From the NCBI RefSeq assembly GCF_900095225.1, contig NZ_LT607416.1, positions 237,033 through 301,032 on the forward strand: a stretch of DNA of 64,000 nucleotides. Reading direction: 5' to 3'. The DNA is from Pseudomonas sp. UMAB-08 (lineage in GTDB: Bacteria; Pseudomonadota; Gammaproteobacteria; Pseudomonadales; Pseudomonadaceae). The notes under the pieces are model-generated. The model was not told the origin of the DNA. It saw only the letters and a list, made by a program, of their open reading frames with translations, and did no database searches. Below are positions 6,842-16,819 of this stretch, piece after piece; position 1 is the stretch's first letter; each line of letters opens with the position of its first letter. Both the position numbers and the translations under genes were made by a program.

Positions 6842-9800
6842 ATGGGCTCCAATATCCAATGGAACGACCAGGCCATGCCTAAAGGGCAGACCCTCGACCA
6901 GCTTCTGTATCGCGTCCGCCACAACGACACGGATGGCCTGATGTTCGATAGCGTGACCATGGCTGAAATCATGGACGGCAGCGAGGCGATTGAGCCGTCC
7001 GTAACCTTCGACGCCATTATCTCCCCGTTCGGACGCCTGGCTCGCAAGGTCAACTCCCTGATGGCGGTCATGAACCGCTCAACGCCAAGCCTGACCGTGG
7101 TAGCGAATCAGGTCTCGGCTCCGTTCAAGCAGGTAGGCGTGGCCAACGTCGTCGCCCTGTTCGAGCTGAGTGACGGCCAGACGGTTTCGGTCTACTTCCA
7201 CAACCCTGACGCCACCCCCGGCAAGATCCTGCCGACTGACGAGATGATCTCGTGGAAGTGGTTGCTCAACAAGAAAGACATCACCATCGTGGTCGCCCCC
7301 GAGCGCGGCACCGACCTGGCTGTGCGCGAAGTCGGCCGCCGCATCATGAAGCTGGCCTCCCGCAATAGCGCGGCATTTGGCCGAGCGAACGCCAAGCGTA
7401 CAGAGCGCCTCCAGAACATCACCGCCCTTAACGGCGAGATCGTGGCCCTTGAAGGTCAGCTCCAATCCCTGCAAAGCCAGATTGAGATCGCCGACATCGA
7501 GGCCGAGAACGCTCCCGAAGCCATCAAGGCCGCGACCTCCGCCGATGGACTGGCCGCGCTCGATGGCTTCCGGCAGTTCCTGAGTCGCGGGCAATATCGC
7601 GCCATTGCCGAAGCGATGCGTGGCGAAGAAGGGGCAGAGTTCATTGATAAGGCCCAGATACTCGCCCGGATTATTGACGGCATGGCCAAGACCTACGAGC
7701 AGGACGGAAAGGGCGACCAAGCCACCGCCTACCTGCATTACTTCAAAGGCGGGGCTGACTGGTACATCACTGAGAAGGACGCCAGCGGCAAGGGCACCGA
7801 GCAGGCGTTTGGCTCTGCCGACCTTGGCCAGGGTGCCGAGCTGGGCTATATCAGCATCGACGAGCTGGCCCGCAACAACGTCGAGCTCGACCTTTACTTC
7901 GCGCCAGTGACGCTAGCCAGTGTGTCTAAAGCCGAGGTTGTTGCTCCTGCCCCGCTGGAGCCAGAAGATCCACCGGCTGGCACTCAGGGCGACGACACCA
8001 AAGCAGCCGCCGCCGTGGTGGCCTGGGGTGAAGAGGCTGACGTTTTCGGCAAGACCAAGCCTGCCTTTATGGGCTCCAGCACGCCAATCCCGCAAGCGCT
8101 GAACGTCACCCAGTTCGGCTCCTGGGCTTTTGATCGCCAAAGCAAGATGGCGTACTTCGTGGCATTGGACGGCAGCATTGTCGGCGGCGCTACAGCCGAG
8201 ACGCCTGAGGCGGCCTTTGCCAACATGCAGGTAACCCCGGAATGGAAAGCGCTTCAAGCATCCGGCAAGGCGAAAATGCTTGTTCCTGAGGGCGTGATCA
8301 ATACGGTCAAAACCGCCAAGGGTACCAAGGTCGAAACGGGCTTCACCGTGGTCGAGGCCGACCAGCTGATCGCTTCGCACGACATCAACGGCAAGGTAAA
8401 CCCTGACTATCCACAATTGTTCCAGCCCCGCGATCGTAGCCGTGACAGCTCGATTCAATGGGTGCAGAAAACGGCTGGGAACATTGATCCCGACAGCCTT
8501 GGCCGCACGCAGCGGGCCGACAGCGGCGCGCCCATCGTTGGTCCAGACCGCGTGGTCGAGTCCGGAAACGGCCGAACCATGGCGCTCCAGGAAGCTTACC
8601 GCTCCGGTAATGCTGAGGAATATCGTGAGTGGCTGATAGCTGAGGCTGGCTATTTCGGCCTGGATGCCGAGCATATCAAGACCATGAAGGCCCCGGTCTT
8701 GGTTCGCGTGCGCACATCGATGGACATTGATCGTCGCATGTTCGCCATTGAGGCCAATCAGGACGACAAGCTCTCTCTGACCGGTACCGAGAAAGCCAAG
8801 GCCGACGCCGACCGTTTGGACTCCGCACTTCTGAACAAGCTGGGCGACGACGGCAATCTGTTGGCAGCCTCTAATCGCGACTTCGTGAACGGCTTCCTGC
8901 AATCCCTTGGTGACACCGAGGCGGCGCAATACATGACGTCCGGCGGCCAGCCTACTGGCGCACTCATTGCCCGTATTCAAGCGGCCATCTTTGCCAAAGC
9001 GTACAACGACGACCGCCTGCTAGAGCTGACCGCCGACACCAGCCGTCCAGAGGTGGCCAACGTGCTCGAGGCGCTGAACGTGAGCGCTCCTGAATTCATT
9101 CTCGCTCAAGCGGCAGATGCGGACAGCGCCAAGGGTTTGACTGGCAAGTTAGTCGATAGCGTCGTGACCTCGCTAAACAGTCAGGCGGTCGAGGCGATCA
9201 TCGAGGCCACAAACCTGGTGCGTAAAGCGCGCGCCGAAGGGACCAGTGTGCAGGAAGCCATCAGCCAGCTCGGCCTGTTTGGTGATATCCCGCCAGCAAC
9301 TGCCGCGATGGCCCTGTTTATCAGCGAGAACAACCGCTCCGCCAAGCGCCTGGGCGTGGCTTTCAAGGCCATGGCTGAGTTCGTTCGCAAAGAGGCTGAG
9401 CGCGGCCAGACCGTTGATATGTTCGGAGAGTCGGAATCGGCAACCCTGCAACAGATCATTGAGGCAGCCAACCGCAAGCTCGACCAAGAGTATGGCGAGG
9501 GCGCCTATTCCATCGTGACGCCTGACCTATTTGCGATCAGCGAAGAGCCGGCCTCCACCCCTCCGGCAGCGCCAGTTGAACTGCCCGTGGCGGAAGTGTC
9601 GGCAATCCCAGAAGTGCCGACCGCCCCAGAAATACCGATAGTCACCGACCTAGAGCCCCTCAAGGCTGACGACTTGCCCCCTCAAGCGTCCGTTCAGGAA
9701 AGTTCGAGCCAGGCGGCAGACCGCACCTTCCTAGAATCGATCCTCAATAACACCTTGCCCGACATCCTGGCGCCAGAGCTTGGCGATCAGATCGGCGAGG

Positions 9801-9901
9801 TGTTCGAGCGGAACTCGGAAGACGAGCAAATGTTGTCGCTGGTTGAGCAGGCCGTCATGGCTTATCAGCGGGCGATGGAACAAGCAACCGCCAGCCTATA
9901 A
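6842..9901 (+). CDS. DdrB-like protein with ParB-type domain (1019 aa)
   Basis: A large, probably virion-packaged protein. Around residues 560-690 it carries a ParB-like nuclease-fold segment (GAPIVGPDRVVESGNGRTMA, then IEANQDDKLSLTGTEKAKAD) as in the DdrB protein of phage P1. Residues about 185-220 form a coiled coil, and residues 900-960 are Pro/Ala-rich and likely unstructured. P1 DdrB belongs to the Dar/Ddr set linked to protection against restriction; a molecular activity is not established from this sequence. ATG 6842 has a GAGGA site, and the DarB-like gene follows 13 bp downstream, so the two are probably co-transcribed from the promoter at 6757. Confidence 0.75.
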   Translation: MGSNIQWNDQAMPKGQTLDQLLYRVRHNDTDGLMFDSVTMAEIMDGSEAIEPSVTFDAIISPFGRLARKVNSLMAVMNRSTPSLTVVANQVSAPFKQVGVANVVALFELSDGQTVSVYFHNPDATPGKILPTDEMISWKWLLNKKDITIVVAPERGTDLAVREVGRRIMKLASRNSAAFGRANAKRTERLQNITALNGEIVALEGQLQSLQSQIEIADIEAENAPEAIKAATSADGLAALDGFRQFLSRGQYRAIAEAMRGEEGAEFIDKAQILARIIDGMAKTYEQDGKGDQATAYLHYFKGGADWYITEKDASGKGTEQAFGSADLGQGAELGYISIDELARNNVELDLYFAPVTLASVSKAEVVAPAPLEPEDPPAGTQGDDTKAAAAVVAWGEEADVFGKTKPAFMGSSTPIPQALNVTQFGSWAFDRQSKMAYFVALDGSIVGGATAETPEAAFANMQVTPEWKALQASGKAKMLVPEGVINTVKTAKGTKVETGFTVVEADQLIASHDINGKVNPDYPQLFQPRDRSRDSSIQWVQKTAGNIDPDSLGRTQRADSGAPIVGPDRVVESGNGRTMALQEAYRSGNAEEYREWLIAEAGYFGLDAEHIKTMKAPVLVRVRTSMDIDRRMFAIEANQDDKLSLTGTEKAKADADRLDSALLNKLGDDGNLLAASNRDFVNGFLQSLGDTEAAQYMTSGGQPTGALIARIQAAIFAKAYNDDRLLELTADTSRPEVANVLEALNVSAPEFILAQAADADSAKGLTGKLVDSVVTSLNSQAVEAIIEATNLVRKARAEGTSVQEAISQLGLFGDIPPATAAMALFISENNRSAKRLGVAFKAMAEFVRKEAERGQTVDMFGESESATLQQIIEAANRKLDQEYGEGAYSIVTPDLFAISEEPASTPPAAPVELPVAEVSAIPEVPTAPEIPIVTDLEPLKADDLPPQASVQESSSQAADRTFLESILNNTLPDILAPELGDQIGEVFERNSEDEQMLSLVEQAVMAYQRAMEQATASL

Positions 9902-9914
9902 GTAAGGGGACAAT

Positions 9915-12900
9915 ATGCGGTTTTTTGACGATGTTTCGGGAATGAGCACGGCGACCATCATGGTCCGCTTGAGGCTTGTTACCGAGCTGGCGAAAGTGCG
10001 AAAGGATCTGCTGGAATTGGCTCAAGGGGCCGCTGCGATTATGCAGCGGCTGGGCCTTATCAAGCGAGCGAACCAGATCCGCACCGACCTTGGGGCCTTG
10101 GCGACCGAGGTTCCGGGCGCATCCCTACGGCTCAGTGACGAGCCAATCCAGATCAACGCCTCACCGCGCACGCGCAATGGCGGCCTGTACGAATTCAACG
10201 AAAAGGCGACGCGGGGCAAGCGGCAAAAGGCCAATGATGCCGCTGTCAGCCTGCTGAATCAGGTTCAGTCGGGAGAGATCGATAAGGACAGTCTTACCGA
10301 TGAGTCACGGCGGATCTTGGCGGGCTACACCGGCAACGGCGGCGCCCTGATCGGTGCTGATGGCAAGAAAGGGTCGGCCTACGAGTATTACACTCCCAAG
10401 CCGATTGCCGAGGGCATTTGGGACGCCATGCGAGGACTGGGCTTCTCGGGGGGCAAGGTGCTCGATCCTTGCGCGGGCACGGGCATTTTTGGCGCAACAG
10501 CTCCGGCCAGCGCGGCAGTGGATGCTGTAGAGCTCGACACCGTGTCGGGCGGCATTAACTCGCTGGTTAACGACGGGGCAGGCTACACCACCACGATCAG
10601 CCCGTTCGAGCGTGTGGCGGCGGCGACCCCGGATGAAATGTATGACGCCGTGGTTACCAACGTGCCGTTTGGCACCGTGGCAGATCGCGGCGGCAACCAG
10701 AACCTGGACCCGAAATACCAGCGCGAGACGCTGGAGGCTTATTTCATCCTGCGTTCCCTGGACAAGTTGAAGCCAGGCGGCCTGGCAGCTTTCCTCGTGC
10801 CGCCTCGCTGCACCAGTGGGCGTGACGGCGGCGACGCCAAGCTGCGCCTGCGTGCCAGCTTCAAAGCTGACTTCCTTGGGGCTTTCCGGCTGCCAAACTC
10901 CGTGTTCGGCTCGGCAAGTGCTGACACCATCACCGACGTTATCTTCTTCCGCAAATACTCGCGCGCGGCTGCCGAGAAGATCGCCGAGCTGCAGGAGCAA
11001 GATCCGGCCAAGCTCAGCGAGGCCAATGTCCTGTGGGATCAGTACCTTGACGGCAAATACTTCGCCGGCGATGGCCGACGGTTCGTGCTGGGTGAATTCG
11101 TTCCGAAGGATCCAACCAAGTTCCGCGATGTTGACCGGGTGACGAATCCTGCGTCGGTACCGGATATCGCCAAGCTCATGCGCAAACTGCCAAAGAGCCG
11201 CGTTGACTGGAATCTGCTTGAGGCTTCCGAAACGGCCCCGATCATTTATGCCGAAGGCGACACCATCACCCAGGCTGGCCAGACATTGCAGCTCAAGGAT
11301 GGTGAGTGGCTTGCGCTTGCTGCTGCGGCTACGGACGTCAACGGGGCGGCCCTGCTGGGGGACTTCGCGGACGCTTACGCTGCTTTCCGAAAAGCAAAGT
11401 CATTCGACGAGGCTAAAACCCTCATGCAATACATGACGAGCACTTCGCAAGCTCTTGATATTCCTGGCTGGCTCGCGTCTACCATGTCCTCTTTGGACAA
11501 GCTTGGCGAGGATGCTCGCGCTGCCGCATGGTCGCCTGTTCTGGTCGGGCTGGCCGTGTCTCAGGTCCTGGATGAGGTGGGCCGCGATAGCGGTACCAAC
11601 TTCGAGCAAGAGTACCCATTCCTGTCCGCAGGCCTCAACAGCCAGTCCGCCCCGGCACGCCGCGTCAAGGGCTTGTCTGGATTGGCGCGGGTTGGCCTGG
11701 GCGAAATCGCCAATCACTACAATCGCAAAACTGGTTTCAGCGCTGTATGGCGAGGCGACATCCAGTCGGCCCCAATCACGTCTGTGGCTGCCGCGTCTGG
11801 CTTTGAAGGCGTCCTCTATGAGAACAAGTCCAGCTGGGCAACCCTGGAGCAGGCGCGAACTGTCTACGGGGCCGATTTTGACCCGATGGCGGACGATTCC
11901 TGGGCGATTTCTGGCGATGGCCAACAGGTGAGCCGAGCTGACGATTACTACGTCGGCAACTACGGTGAGTTCTGCGCTCGCATTGACGAGCAGATGGCCG
12001 CTGCTCCTAATGAGGCTCTGCGCGCCAGGCTGATGCGCCAAAGGGCGGTCGCGGCGTCGCGCCTGGATCGAGTGGACGTGAGCAAAATCACCTTCAACCT
12101 GTTCAGCCCTTACGTCACGATCGAGGAGAAGGCGGAGTTCCTGCGCCGCTTCGTCCATCCCGGCGCGGTGGTTTTGTTCAACGACAAGACCTCCGAGCAG
12201 GAAATCGGCTTTGACATTCCAGGAAGCAATCTCACCGATCGGGAAAAGCTGATCCGTCGAGTCGGCGCATACCTCAAGAACGGCACCCTCACGCTGGGCG
12301 GCGTGAAGCTGAGCATGAAGGACGCGGACGCTATCAAAGAGCTGCGCACGCTGATTGGCACTGCAAACGAACAGTTCAACGGCTGGGCACGGGGCAATGC
12401 CGCCGTTATCGGTCGTCTTGAGGCCCAGGTATCCGATCCGTTCAAGCTGCGCTTTACCCAGCTCGAAGACGAAAGCCCGCTGGTGATTCCCGGCATGAAC
12501 CCAGACCTGACCTTGCATGGCTACCAGAATGCCGAGGTGCGCAAGCGCAGTCGCGACTTTAGCGGCATCAATGGGTTTGACGTTGGCCTGGGCAAGACCT
12601 TCACCGCGCTTGCATTGGTGCAATACGTGCAGTCGATCGGTGTCAAGAAGAAGACGGCCATCATCGTGCCTAACAGCGTGCTGTCGAACTGGAGGAAGGA
12701 GGCTCAGCGCGCGTACACCGGCATGGATGACTGCCTATTTATCGGCTTGCGCGAAGACGGCAAGGGCGGCGCCTCCGTTAGCTCAAGCAACTATGATGAG
12801 GATCTCAACCGGGTGCTCGAGAACCGGCACAGCAAAATCTTCATGACCATGCAGGCCTTCGAGCGCATCCGATTGAAAGTCGAATCGATTGCCGGTTATG

Positions 12901-15900
12901 AGGCCTTCATGCGCTCAGCTGACCAATCCTTTGCCGAGAGCGAGGATCGCAAGACAGACGAGCGGGCCAAGGGTAAGGCCAAGACCATTTTGGACATTCT
13001 TGGCGATAAGCCTGGCGCAGCGCCGTACCTGGAAGATATGGGCATTGATTCGCTGGTGGTGGATGAGGCTCATATCTTCAAGAACTCGGCCACTACGGTT
13101 GACTTCAAAGGGGGCAAATACCTGTCGATCAGTCCCGCTGCCCGTTGCGGTCTCGATGCCCAGGCAAAGGCCTGGCTAATCCGTGGCGGCTCTGACCGTG
13201 GCGACGGAGTAATGCTGCTCACGGCTACGCCGATCACCAACAGCCCGCTTGAAATTTACTCAATGCTGAGCCTTGCAGCTGGCCACAACCGCGTAAACGA
13301 TATGTTTGCCGGTACCAGCGGTGCCGATGGGTTTATGAACGCCGTATGCCATATCGAGAACGAAGACGACGAATCGATAGATGGGCAGACCCGTGCGGTC
13401 AACGTGTTCCACGGGCTCAACAATGCCGACATCCTTCGCCAGTCGTTGAGCTCGGTGGCGACGATCAAAAGCGCCAAGGATGTAGGCGGCCAGATCACTG
13501 TTCCAGATTCTCCCGAGCAGGCGACAAGCATTACTCTGCCGACCGCGATTGTTGAGCGCCTTAACCTCTATAAGGAAGCGTACCGATTCGCCGCCGACGA
13601 ACTGTCGGGCCGTAGCGAGAATCGCGGCGACCTGGATGCATTTGAGGAGGTATCAAGTCACTTTGGCGAGCCCGTCAATCTGGTTGGTCATCCCTTCAAC
13701 CTGGTGCGCAAAATGTCGGCATTGATCCTTGATCCGGATCTAGACCGGCGCCTGACGCGCTATCTCACTGCCGAGGGCGAGCAGGATGCTACCCAAAAGC
13801 TGGTGGATGCGTGGAATGCCAAGGGCTTTACCGAGGAGCGGGATCGCCCGGGGCCGAATGCGACAGCCGAGAGCGCCCTGAGCGTGAAAACTCGCCGCAA
13901 TGCCGATGGCGAAGTGGTTGGCCAGACTTTCAAAATCCCGGTTCGCGCTTGGATTGACGGTCCTGCCGTAGCCATAGATACCCAATCGCCCGACATGCAG
14001 GATAAGTTCGAGGCGATGGCCGAAGCCATGGGCGTGGGCCTGGATGTGAGTTTGTCGCCTAAGCTTGCAGCGCTGCTGGCCAACGTACAGGCCGAAGCAT
14101 CCACTCCGCGCGGCATCGACGACAACGGCGACAAGATCCCCTACGCCAAACAGATTGTTTTCTGTGATGCGATCGCACTGCATAACAAGGTTCGTCGCCT
14201 TTTGAGCAAGCGCGCCGGCGTTCCGGCTGCAGCGATCGCCATCATCACCGGGCAGCGCAACAACACGCCCGAGCAGATCATGGATATTCAGAACGGGTTC
14301 AATGCCGCCGGCGATGACAATAAGTACCGCGTCATCATTGCTAACGAAAAGGCGGAGGTGGGGATCAACCTGCAAAAGGGCACACAGGCTATCCATCACC
14401 TTACGATTGGCTGGACGCCTGACAGCCTGATTCAGCGCAATGGGCGAGGGGTTCGCCAGGGCAATCAGACTCAGAAGGTAGCGATCTATCAATATGACGC
14501 TGGCGGCACGTTCGATACCGCCAAGCGTAGCCTGGTTGCCAGCAAGGCAGACTGGATCGGCTCCCTGATGAGCAAGGAAGGCGGTGAGTCGATCGATATC
14601 AAGGGCAATATCAGCAATGAGCAGGCTGATGCACTGATCGACGTGATTGGCGATGTGGACGCGGTAACCCGAATTCAGGCGGCGATGGCGGCCAAGGAAG
14701 CAGAGGCGCGCGCGACGAGCAATCGCGGACGCCAGCGCATCAACCTGGACACTATCGTCAAGCAGAATGAGTTCCTTGCCGACAACTCGACCGCAATTGA
14801 CTGGATCGCTCGCCGCACAGCCGCACTAATGGCGGCCATGGCTGCAAGCCAGCAGGTGCGTAATCGTCTGGGCAATGAGCGCTCCTCGGAATCGGCTCGC
14901 GCGAAAAATCAGGCTCTCCTGGCCGAGCTCGAGGTAAAGGAGCGCGGCATCGAGCGCATGATTACCGAGGCTGCAGGCTTCTATCCGGCGAACTACAGCA
15001 GTACCCAGCGCGGCTATGTGCGCCAAGAGGGCTCCGCTCCTATCGATATTCGCGCGCTGGTGCTGGAGTTCTTGGCCAAGGCAAAGCGGGGCGAGTCGCG
15101 AGGCTCTGATCTTGTGCGGTCAATTAAGGATGGCCGCGTTGGCAGCCTTGCGTTTGTTGTTGTGACGGTCGAAGACTCCGAGCTGGTAGGTGACTGGCAT
15201 GCCGAGGTAAGTACCGCCAAATCTATGCGCGATCAGGCGATTCAGACCTACGACCGCCAAGCTGGCCAGGTTGGCGGCATGCCGCCTGGCGTGGCTCAAG
15301 CGATCAGTGATGGCGAGGGCGAGATTATCGGCGATACCCCGGTGGTCGCGGGCTGCTTCATTCGCGGCAAGGGTGAGACCTACGGTTTGGCCGTGGTTTC
15401 TGCTAAGTCATTCGCGGGCTATTCCTCAACCTGCTCTGGCGTTTGGGAGGGTACGGAGCGTGAAAACTTCAGCTTGTCGGCTATCGTGCTGATGGGAGAG
15501 GTCGTATATCCAGGCACTCCTGAATATGACAACTGTCTCGCCCAAGCTGCGCGCATGGAAGATGGGGCTGAGCGCGAAGGCCGCACGATGAGCCTGTTCA
15601 GCAGCCATTGCCCTGAGGTTGCCAGCTTTCGCGAGACCGAGGTTCTGGTGGCGTACTCGTGTTACGGGTACCAGCTCCCGGCGCCGTATTACCCGATCGT
15701 CGTCGCCCAAACAGAAGGCGATAGCGAGCTCAATGCCCGCATTCAGGCGGAGCAGGCGAAGGTTATCCAGCGCTGGGAAGGGTCGTCGTTTGTGGTCTCT
15801 AACACGCTCGATGTTCAAGCAAAGGATCCGGGCCTTCGCCAAGTTGACGCCATGCGCGACTACGCGGTCGCCAATGGATTGCAGGCCAAGCTTGTGGATC

Positions 15901-16358
15901 TGGGCGTGTCTGGGCGCTTTGATCTTGAGCGCATAATCAAGCCGCTCGTGCTGCAGCAGGATATTCAGGCTCTGATTGACGAGGGTGGTGACGGCGATCA
16001 GCTTCGCGCTCGCGTAGCTGCCTACGTTCAGAGCTTGGTGCCGTGGGTTGATCTTGAGGGTGACGTCTCCGCCTACCTTAGCTTTTCCGTCCAAATCATG
16101 ATCCGGGAGGCTGCCGCTACCAATGCTCCCGGAGAGACAGCGACGCCACTGGCCAGCAATGCAAGCGCAACTGACCTGGTGAACGTGACTGGTAAAACCA
16201 TGGAATGGAAGGACCGCATTAAGAGTTATGCTCTTAAAGACGGCCAGAAGGCCAAGTGGAATGGTCGGCAGGAGTGCTGGGCAATTCGCCGCGGCGCATG
16301 GGAACAACTGGTGAGCGACTTCCCGCGCGCCGCTGAAGATCTTGAATTGAAGGGCTGA
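9915..16358 (+). CDS. DarB-like methyltransferase-helicase fusion (2147 aa)
   Basis: A giant protein combining a DNA methyltransferase and a SNF2-type helicase. The SAM-binding motif VLDPCAGTGIFG begins at residue 182, and the catalytic motif NVPFG at 249 takes the place of the usual NPPY/F. The helicase has Walker A GLGKT at 891-895, DEAH at 1050-1053, LLTATPITNSP, and motif VI QRNGRGVRQG from 1507. This layout matches phage P1 DarB, an internal head protein injected with the DNA that blocks type I restriction in cis. The C-terminal 60 residues form a small separate domain (KAKWNGRQECWAI). The start has an AAGGGG site. It is encoded directly upstream of the portal block, consistent with packaging into the virion. 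Confidence 0.85.
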   Translation: MRFFDDVSGMSTATIMVRLRLVTELAKVRKDLLELAQGAAAIMQRLGLIKRANQIRTDLGALATEVPGASLRLSDEPIQINASPRTRNGGLYEFNEKATRGKRQKANDAAVSLLNQVQSGEIDKDSLTDESRRILAGYTGNGGALIGADGKKGSAYEYYTPKPIAEGIWDAMRGLGFSGGKVLDPCAGTGIFGATAPASAAVDAVELDTVSGGINSLVNDGAGYTTTISPFERVAAATPDEMYDAVVTNVPFGTVADRGGNQNLDPKYQRETLEAYFILRSLDKLKPGGLAAFLVPPRCTSGRDGGDAKLRLRASFKADFLGAFRLPNSVFGSASADTITDVIFFRKYSRAAAEKIAELQEQDPAKLSEANVLWDQYLDGKYFAGDGRRFVLGEFVPKDPTKFRDVDRVTNPASVPDIAKLMRKLPKSRVDWNLLEASETAPIIYAEGDTITQAGQTLQLKDGEWLALAAAATDVNGAALLGDFADAYAAFRKAKSFDEAKTLMQYMTSTSQALDIPGWLASTMSSLDKLGEDARAAAWSPVLVGLAVSQVLDEVGRDSGTNFEQEYPFLSAGLNSQSAPARRVKGLSGLARVGLGEIANHYNRKTGFSAVWRGDIQSAPITSVAAASGFEGVLYENKSSWATLEQARTVYGADFDPMADDSWAISGDGQQVSRADDYYVGNYGEFCARIDEQMAAAPNEALRARLMRQRAVAASRLDRVDVSKITFNLFSPYVTIEEKAEFLRRFVHPGAVVLFNDKTSEQEIGFDIPGSNLTDREKLIRRVGAYLKNGTLTLGGVKLSMKDADAIKELRTLIGTANEQFNGWARGNAAVIGRLEAQVSDPFKLRFTQLEDESPLVIPGMNPDLTLHGYQNAEVRKRSRDFSGINGFDVGLGKTFTALALVQYVQSIGVKKKTAIIVPNSVLSNWRKEAQRAYTGMDDCLFIGLREDGKGGASVSSSNYDEDLNRVLENRHSKIFMTMQAFERIRLKVESIAGYEAFMRSADQSFAESEDRKTDERAKGKAKTILDILGDKPGAAPYLEDMGIDSLVVDEAHIFKNSATTVDFKGGKYLSISPAARCGLDAQAKAWLIRGGSDRGDGVMLLTATPITNSPLEIYSMLSLAAGHNRVNDMFAGTSGADGFMNAVCHIENEDDESIDGQTRAVNVFHGLNNADILRQSLSSVATIKSAKDVGGQITVPDSPEQATSITLPTAIVERLNLYKEAYRFAADELSGRSENRGDLDAFEEVSSHFGEPVNLVGHPFNLVRKMSALILDPDLDRRLTRYLTAEGEQDATQKLVDAWNAKGFTEERDRPGPNATAESALSVKTRRNADGEVVGQTFKIPVRAWIDGPAVAIDTQSPDMQDKFEAMAEAMGVGLDVSLSPKLAALLANVQAEASTPRGIDDNGDKIPYAKQIVFCDAIALHNKVRRLLSKRAGVPAAAIAIITGQRNNTPEQIMDIQNGFNAAGDDNKYRVIIANEKAEVGINLQKGTQAIHHLTIGWTPDSLIQRNGRGVRQGNQTQKVAIYQYDAGGTFDTAKRSLVASKADWIGSLMSKEGGESIDIKGNISNEQADALIDVIGDVDAVTRIQAAMAAKEAEARATSNRGRQRINLDTIVKQNEFLADNSTAIDWIARRTAALMAAMAASQQVRNRLGNERSSESARAKNQALLAELEVKERGIERMITEAAGFYPANYSSTQRGYVRQEGSAPIDIRALVLEFLAKAKRGESRGSDLVRSIKDGRVGSLAFVVVTVEDSELVGDWHAEVSTAKSMRDQAIQTYDRQAGQVGGMPPGVAQAISDGEGEIIGDTPVVAGCFIRGKGETYGLAVVSAKSFAGYSSTCSGVWEGTERENFSLSAIVLMGEVVYPGTPEYDNCLAQAARMEDGAEREGRTMSLFSSHCPEVASFRETEVLVAYSCYGYQLPAPYYPIVVAQTEGDSELNARIQAEQAKVIQRWEGSSFVVSNTLDVQAKDPGLRQVDAMRDYAVANGLQAKLVDLGVSGRFDLERIIKPLVLQQDIQALIDEGGDGDQLRARVAAYVQSLVPWVDLEGDVSAYLSFSVQIMIREAAATNAPGETATPLASNASATDLVNVTGKTMEWKDRIKSYALKDGQKAKWNGRQECWAIRRGAWEQLVSDFPRAAEDLELKG

Positions 16359-16365
16359 GGACATC

Positions 16366-16773
16366 ATGGCTTTTACTGAATTTTTGTTTGATGAAGCCCT
16401 GATAAAGGAGGCGGCCAGCGAAAGGGCCGCCGCCTTAAAGGCAAACAAAGGCTTCTCCGATCTTGCCGGGTATGCGCTCGGCGTGATGGAGCGTCGTCTG
16501 GCTGGTGATCCGCTGCGCTATCTGGACTACGGCCCGTACTGGTGGGCGCTCAAGGATGAGTTGCGCAAGTCCGATCGCGACTACGGGGGCCGGGATGATG
16601 CGGTGGTGCGCGCAACTTATCAGGGCGCTACGCCGCTCCTCACCATCGTAATGGCTGACGAGTTTCGGACGCTGTACCTTGCAACGCAGGCTGTCGGAAC
16701 CTGTCAGTTCGTGCTGGATGTAGATGCTGGAGACGCCTACACCCTGCACGATGAAGACATGCACTCCCGCTAG
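16366..16773 (+). CDS. Phage protein of unknown function (135 aa)
   Basis: ATG 16366, 7 bp after the DarB-like gene and behind a GAGGA site, so it belongs to the same transcript. The protein has a helical N-terminus (KEAASERAAALKANKGFSD), an aromatic central patch (LDYGPYWWALKDELRK) and an acidic end. No family is recognised. Its linkage to the Dar-like genes suggests a virion or anti-restriction accessory role, which is inference only. Confidence 0.6.
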   Translation: MAFTEFLFDEALIKEAASERAAALKANKGFSDLAGYALGVMERRLAGDPLRYLDYGPYWWALKDELRKSDRDYGGRDDAVVRATYQGATPLLTIVMADEFRTLYLATQAVGTCQFVLDVDAGDAYTLHDEDMHSR

Positions 16774-16813
16774 GAAAACCCCCGCAAGACCCAGTCATGG
16801 CGTGACATAGAGT
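16773..16813 (+). promoter_or_regulatory. Candidate phage late promoter (copy C)
   Basis: GGAAAA (16773-16778), 29 bp, then TAGAGT (16808-16813), with CAAG at the -35 position and a GTCA/TGAC inverted repeat in the spacer. The predicted start point falls at or next to ATG 16820, so the portal mRNA from this promoter would have almost no leader. Confidence 0.5.
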
Positions 16814-16819
16814 CGTGCC

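Noticed and set aside
12242..12282. GGAAAA inside the DarB-like gene as another late promoter
   Set aside because: No TA at the required distance; lies mid-gene. The same holds for GGAAAA at 2288.
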